A stretch of DNA of 10,766 nt from Gammaproteobacteria bacterium. GTDB taxonomy: Bacteria; Pseudomonadota; Gammaproteobacteria; Halothiobacillales; Halothiobacillaceae. The DNA lies in contig JARJMX020000049.1 of NCBI GenBank assembly GCA_029335925.2, forward strand, positions 1 to 10,766, in the 5' to 3' direction. The position numbers and the translations under genes were made by a program. How positions within the stretch are numbered: position 1 is the first letter of the stretch; every line of letters begins with the position of its first letter. Under the pieces are notes generated by a model that was not told the origin of the DNA, ran no database searches, and saw nothing but the letters and a program-made list of their open reading frames with translations. Positions 8,753-10,766 of the stretch are shown here, one piece after another.

Positions 8753-9681
8753 GCCCGTTTCTCCGCCACGCGCAGCACGGCGCTGCGGGCACGGGGGTTG
8801 GCCATCACCTCAGCAGCGGAGGCCTTTTGCGCCCGGACAAGCGTGCGCCAGACCGCAGGCGCCGGTGCAGCCATCAAAGGGATCTCGCGCGGCAGCTCGG
8901 GGGCACGCTCGCCGCGCAGGAAATGCTTGACCATGCGGTCTTCCAGCGAGTGGAAGCTGATCACCGCCAGGCGGCCGCCGATGGCGAGCGCCTCGCGCGC
9001 CTGGGGCAGCACCGCCTCAAGTTCCGCCAGCTCCTGGTTGATCCACAGGCGCAGGGCCTGGAAGCTGCGCGTGGCCGGATGCTTGCCGGGCTCACGCCTA
9101 GGCACGGCGGCGGCGATGATCTCGGCCAGCTGGGCGGTACGGGTGATCGGGGTCTCGCCCCGTGCCTGGACGATCGCACGGGCGATGCGGCGTGAGAAGC
9201 GCTCCTCGCCGAGGCGCCAGAGAATATCGGCAAGCTCGCCTTCGTCGATGCGCGCCAAGAGATCGGCAGCACTCTCGCCGTGCGAGGGGTCCATGCGCAT
9301 GTCGAGCGGGCCATCACGCATAAAACTAAAGCCGCGCTCGGCTGTATCCAGCTGAGGCGAGGACACGCCTAGGTCGAGCAGGAGCCCATCCACCCGCCCC
9401 CACACACCCAACGGCTCAAGCGCCTTGCGCAGGGATGAGAACGGGGCATGAACGATGGTCAAGCGCGCATCCGTACCGAAGCGGCGATGCGCCTCGGCCA
9501 CGGCCTCAGGGTCGCGATCCAGCGCGATCAGACGGCCGGCCGGCCCCAGGCGCTCGAGTATGGCCCCGCTGTGCCAGCCGCGCCCGAAGGTAGCGTCCAC
9601 ATAGATGCCATCAGACCGAAGCCCGAGCACCTCAAGGACCTCGTCCAACATGACCGGCTGATGCGACGTGGAACTGCTCAT
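8749..9681 (-). CDS. rsmH: RsmH (MraW), 16S rRNA m4C1402 N4-methyltransferase
   Basis: RsmH uses S-adenosylmethionine to methylate N4 of C1402 in the decoding centre of 16S rRNA. The 310-residue product has normal length. Visible family blocks are HQPVMLDEVLEVL (7-19), the SAM-binding loop VDATFGRGWHS (28-38), LDLGVSSPQLD (102-112), RGFSFMRDGPLDMRMDP (116-132), HPATRSFQALRLWIN (201-215), ISFHSLEDR (241-249) and NPRARSAVLRVAEK (295-308). The loop is unusual: residue 36 is Trp (codon TGG, 9576-9574) where I recall Gly in GRGGHS. The other motifs are intact, so an active enzyme is likely. The ATG overlaps the mraZ stop as ATGA; there is no good Shine-Dalgarno sequence, so translation probably depends on termination of mraZ. 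Confidence 0.97.
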   Translation of the reverse strand: MSSSTSHQPVMLDEVLEVLGLRSDGIYVDATFGRGWHSGAILERLGPAGRLIALDRDPEAVAEAHRRFGTDARLTIVHAPFSSLRKALEPLGVWGRVDGLLLDLGVSSPQLDTAERGFSFMRDGPLDMRMDPSHGESAADLLARIDEGELADILWRLGEERFSRRIARAIVQARGETPITRTAQLAEIIAAAVPRREPGKHPATRSFQALRLWINQELAELEAVLPQAREALAIGGRLAVISFHSLEDRMVKHFLRGERAPELPREIPLMAAPAPAVWRTLVRAQKASAAEVMANPRARSAVLRVAEKRA

Positions 9682-10127
9682 AGGGCAATGATCTCGAGGG
9701 CATCGGGACCTTCAACCTCGTCCTCGCCGTCCTGGGCATACATGGCCTTGCTCCAGGCTTCCTTATCCCACAGTTCGAATTTTTTCCCCTGACCGACCAA
9801 CACAGCGTCCTTGTCGAGCGCGGCGTAGGTACGCAGCTCGGGCGGCACGAGCAGGCGACCGCTGGCATCCAGGGCCAGTTCCGTGGCATGCCCAATCAAC
9901 AGGCGCTTGATACGTGTGGCTCGACGGTTCGTACCCGGCAGGGCATCCAGTTGACGTTCGATCTCGAGCCAGACCGGCATGGGGTAAATCACCAAGCATG
10001 GATCTTCGGGGGCTACCGTGATGATGACTTGCCCCTCGCACTGCACCGCCAAGGGTTCGCGATAGCGCGTCGGCACCGTGAAACGCCCCTTGGCATCAAG
10101 GCTGAGGTTGCTGATCCCACGGAACAT
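9678..10127 (-). CDS. mraZ: MraZ, transcriptional regulator of the dcw operon
   Basis: MraZ is a DNA-binding protein of the AbrB/MazE-like swapped-hairpin class that controls its own operon; in E. coli it represses the mra promoter. The 149-residue product contains two tandem SpoVT-AbrB-like halves, each with the DxxxR signature: DAKGR at 11-15 and DASGR at 87-91. RIKRLLIGHA (72-81) and GQGKKFELWDKEAW (112-125) are also characteristic. The start is set at the ATG at 10127 because the family begins MFRG and AGGTGG lies about 10 nt upstream. An in-frame GTG at 10151 would add eight residues but would put coding sequence over the operator repeats, so I reject it. The C-terminal end is acidic (DGEDEVEGPD, 133-142). 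It is the first gene of the operon, and four candidate MraZ sites lie directly upstream. Confidence 0.97.
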   Translation of the reverse strand: MFRGISNLSLDAKGRFTVPTRYREPLAVQCEGQVIITVAPEDPCLVIYPMPVWLEIERQLDALPGTNRRATRIKRLLIGHATELALDASGRLLVPPELRTYAALDKDAVLVGQGKKFELWDKEAWSKAMYAQDGEDEVEGPDALEIIAL

Positions 10128-10134
10128 GGCGGAA

Positions 10135-10174
10135 GCCCCACCTTTTCCCACTTATTTCCACTTGCCACCACTAT
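10135..10174 (-). promoter_or_regulatory. Candidate MraZ operator, four 10-bp direct repeats
   Basis: On the minus strand four decamers follow without a gap: ATAGTGGTGG, CAAGTGGAAA, TAAGTGGGAA and AAGGTGGGGC. The GTGG core recurs at an exact 10-bp period, with the T of each core at 10170, 10160, 10150 and 10140. This fits the published E. coli MraZ site, TGGGN motifs separated by 5 nt, and the AAAGTG-type repeats reported for mycoplasma MraZ. The repeats span the -10 box, the likely transcription start and the Shine-Dalgarno sequence of mraZ, so bound MraZ should block transcription. Binding itself is inferred. Confidence 0.82.
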
Positions 10175-10198
10175 ATCCACCCAACTCGGCATCTGCAA
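10170..10198 (-). promoter_or_regulatory. Predicted sigma-70 promoter of the dcw operon (Pmra)
   Basis: On the minus strand TTGCAG (10198-10193) and TATAGT (10175-10170) are separated by exactly 17 nt. The -10 matches the consensus at 5 of 6 positions and the -35 at 3 of 6. Transcription would start near 10163, giving a leader of about 35 nt to mraZ. An A/T tract at 10208-10225 lies about 45 to 62 bp upstream of that start and could act as an UP element. The -10 overlaps the first MraZ-like repeat. This is the only convincing promoter I see for the operon; internal promoters cannot be excluded by eye. Confidence 0.65.
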
Positions 10199-10230
10199 CT
10201 GCATTCCAAGAAAAAATTCTTTATTCACAA

Positions 10231-10268
10231 TGGGTTAGCAGCATCTCATAAACGAAAAACGCAACCCA
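10231..10268. repeat. Imperfect inverted repeat in the dcw control region
   Basis: TGGGTTAGC (10231-10239) can pair with GCAACCCA (10261-10268), giving 8 base pairs with one bulged A and a 21-nt spacer. It lies about 70 to 105 bp upstream of the predicted mraZ transcription start. A regulator site is conceivable, but arms this short may arise by chance. No function is assigned. Confidence 0.25.
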
Positions 10269-10316
10269 CATTCCCATACAATTCAATTACTTAAGCTCAG
10301 GTATTGAGATCCAGGT

Positions 10317-10349
10317 TTAAAAGAAAACGCCCTCCGCGAGGGAGGGCGT
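10317..10349 (-). terminator. Rho-independent terminator of rnpB
   Basis: The minus strand reads ACGCCCTCC, a 5-nt loop CTCGC, then GGAGGGCGT (10349-10327), a perfect 9-bp GC-rich stem. It is followed by TTTTCTTTT (10327-10319; the first T is the last stem base). The hairpin begins about 12 nt after the mature RNase P RNA 3' end. The plus-strand side has no T run, so it acts in one direction only. It should separate rnpB transcription from the dcw operon, which has its own promoter downstream. Confidence 0.93.
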
Positions 10350-10356
10350 CTGGAAG

Positions 10357-10706
10357 AAGTCGAGTCAGCCGATAAGCCGGGTTCTGTCGAGGACCATCAT
10401 TCATCTGGGCCGCGTGTCACCACGCGGCTCGAGCAACCTACCCGGGGGCTCGGCGGGCCGCGTCAACGCCCCCCTATTTGGTCTTGCTCCGGGCGGGGTT
10501 TTCCCTGCCGACGCTGTTACCAGCGTTCGCGGTGCGCTCTTACCGCACCTTTTCACCCTTACCGGTCCTTGCGGACGTAGGCGGTATGTTTTCTGTGGCA
10601 CTTTCCGTGGGCTCGCGCCCCCCAGGCGTTACCTGGCGCCCTGCCCTATGGAGCCCGGACTTTCCTCCATGCCCGCAAGGGACACAGCGATGGTCTGGCC
10701 GACTCG
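10357..10706 (-). ncRNA. rnpB: RNase P RNA, bacterial class A
   Basis: This is the catalytic RNA of ribonuclease P, which removes 5' leaders from tRNA precursors. The terminal P1 helix is formed by CGAGTCGGCC (10706-10697) and GGCTGACTCG (10370-10361), ten pairs including one G-U. The conserved P4 region GGAGGAAAGTCCGGGC is at 10668-10653, AGATGAATGA at 10406-10397 and AGAACCCGGCTTATCGG at 10385-10369. Between these lie GGTAAGGGTGAAA, GGTAACAGCGTCGG and GGAGCAAGACCAAATAGG, all class A blocks, and a GCAA-capped P12 stem. The RNA of about 350 nt is somewhat shorter than the 377-nt E. coli RNA, mainly through a compact P3 arm. In L15 the tRNA-CCA-pairing GGU appears to be GGA (10504-10502). The ends are estimated from P1, the promoter and the terminator, and may be off by a few bases. 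Confidence 0.97.
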
Positions 10707-10712
10707 GGGCGC

Positions 10713-10741
10713 ACTGTAGGGGCTGGGGCCTGCCAATGCAA
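10713..10741 (-). promoter_or_regulatory. Predicted sigma-70 promoter of rnpB
   Basis: TTGCAT (10741-10736) and TACAGT (10718-10713) on the minus strand are 17 nt apart. The -10 matches the consensus at 4 of 6 positions and the -35 at 3 of 6. A start 7 nt after the -10 falls at about 10706, the first base of P1, which supports the call. Bases 10742-10766 upstream show nothing I can assign. Confidence 0.6.
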
Positions 10742-10766
10742 GCCCTCTCATGACCCCGTAGGAGCC

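Noticed and set aside
7485..8930. Plus-strand open frame of 481 codons antisense to ftsI, ftsL and rsmH
   Set aside because: It crosses three well-supported minus-strand genes, has no recognisable motif and no credible promoter or Shine-Dalgarno context.
10128..10151. GTG start for mraZ eight codons upstream
   Set aside because: The family begins at MFRG, and the extension would be encoded by the operator repeats and the Shine-Dalgarno region.
10401..10753. Short open frames on both strands within rnpB
   Set aside because: The stretch folds as class A RNase P RNA with all conserved blocks; the frames have no features of real proteins.
10742..10766. Possible end or start of a neighbouring gene such as rsmI at the right edge
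   Set aside because: Only 25 bases remain upstream of the rnpB promoter. The plus-strand ATG at 10750 meets TAG after two codons, and nothing identifies a gene.
1..10766. Novel defence, mobile or biosynthetic system
   Set aside because: Every base from 1 to 10127 belongs to a standard dcw gene and the rest is accounted for by control elements, rnpB and its terminator. I saw no repeats, integrase, toxin-antitoxin pair or unfamiliar domain.

Overview
This window is a near-complete left portion of a canonical division and cell wall (dcw) cluster, read entirely from the minus strand, with the RNase P RNA gene upstream of it. Reading in the direction of transcription (high to low coordinates) it holds: rnpB promoter, rnpB, its intrinsic terminator, the AT-rich control region of the dcw operon, then mraZ, rsmH, ftsL, ftsI, murE, murF, mraY, murD, ftsW and the first 79 codons of murG, which runs off the left edge. 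I found no gene on the plus strand, no tRNA, mobile element, CRISPR array or sign of horizontal transfer.

The sequence suggests a fairly GC-rich member of the Pseudomonadota (Gammaproteobacteria or a near relative such as Betaproteobacteria or Acidithiobacillia). The reasons are the class A RNase P RNA, the gene order, the close family resemblance of MraY, MurF and RsmH to the enterobacterial proteins as I remember them, and a MurE carrying the DNPR motif typical of meso-diaminopimelate-adding enzymes, which predicts a Gram-negative type peptidoglycan. I cannot name the genus.

The genes form one tightly packed transcription unit of more than 10 kb. Every gene junction overlaps by 1 to 7 nt or is separated by only 2 nt, and all nine complete reading frames end in TGA. 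Several junctions have strong Shine-Dalgarno sequences inside the end of the preceding gene. No space is left for an internal terminator. The control region shows a sigma-70-like promoter with an upstream A/T tract, and four direct repeats at an exact 10-bp period that match the known MraZ operator pattern. These repeats run from the -10 box to the Shine-Dalgarno sequence of mraZ.

Functionally, MraZ is the transcription factor of the cluster and RsmH methylates 16S rRNA. MurE, MurF and MurD are three of the four amino acid or dipeptide ligases that build the UDP-MurNAc-pentapeptide. MraY moves that product onto undecaprenyl phosphate and MurG adds GlcNAc to make lipid II. FtsW and FtsI polymerise and cross-link lipid II at the septum, with FtsL as a divisome scaffold protein. 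The gene content is conventional and I see no undescribed biological system. The points worth a second look are fine details: the operator layout, a Trp in the SAM-binding loop of RsmH, an apparent change in the tRNA-CCA-binding GGU of RNase P RNA, and the uninterrupted chain of coupled gene junctions.
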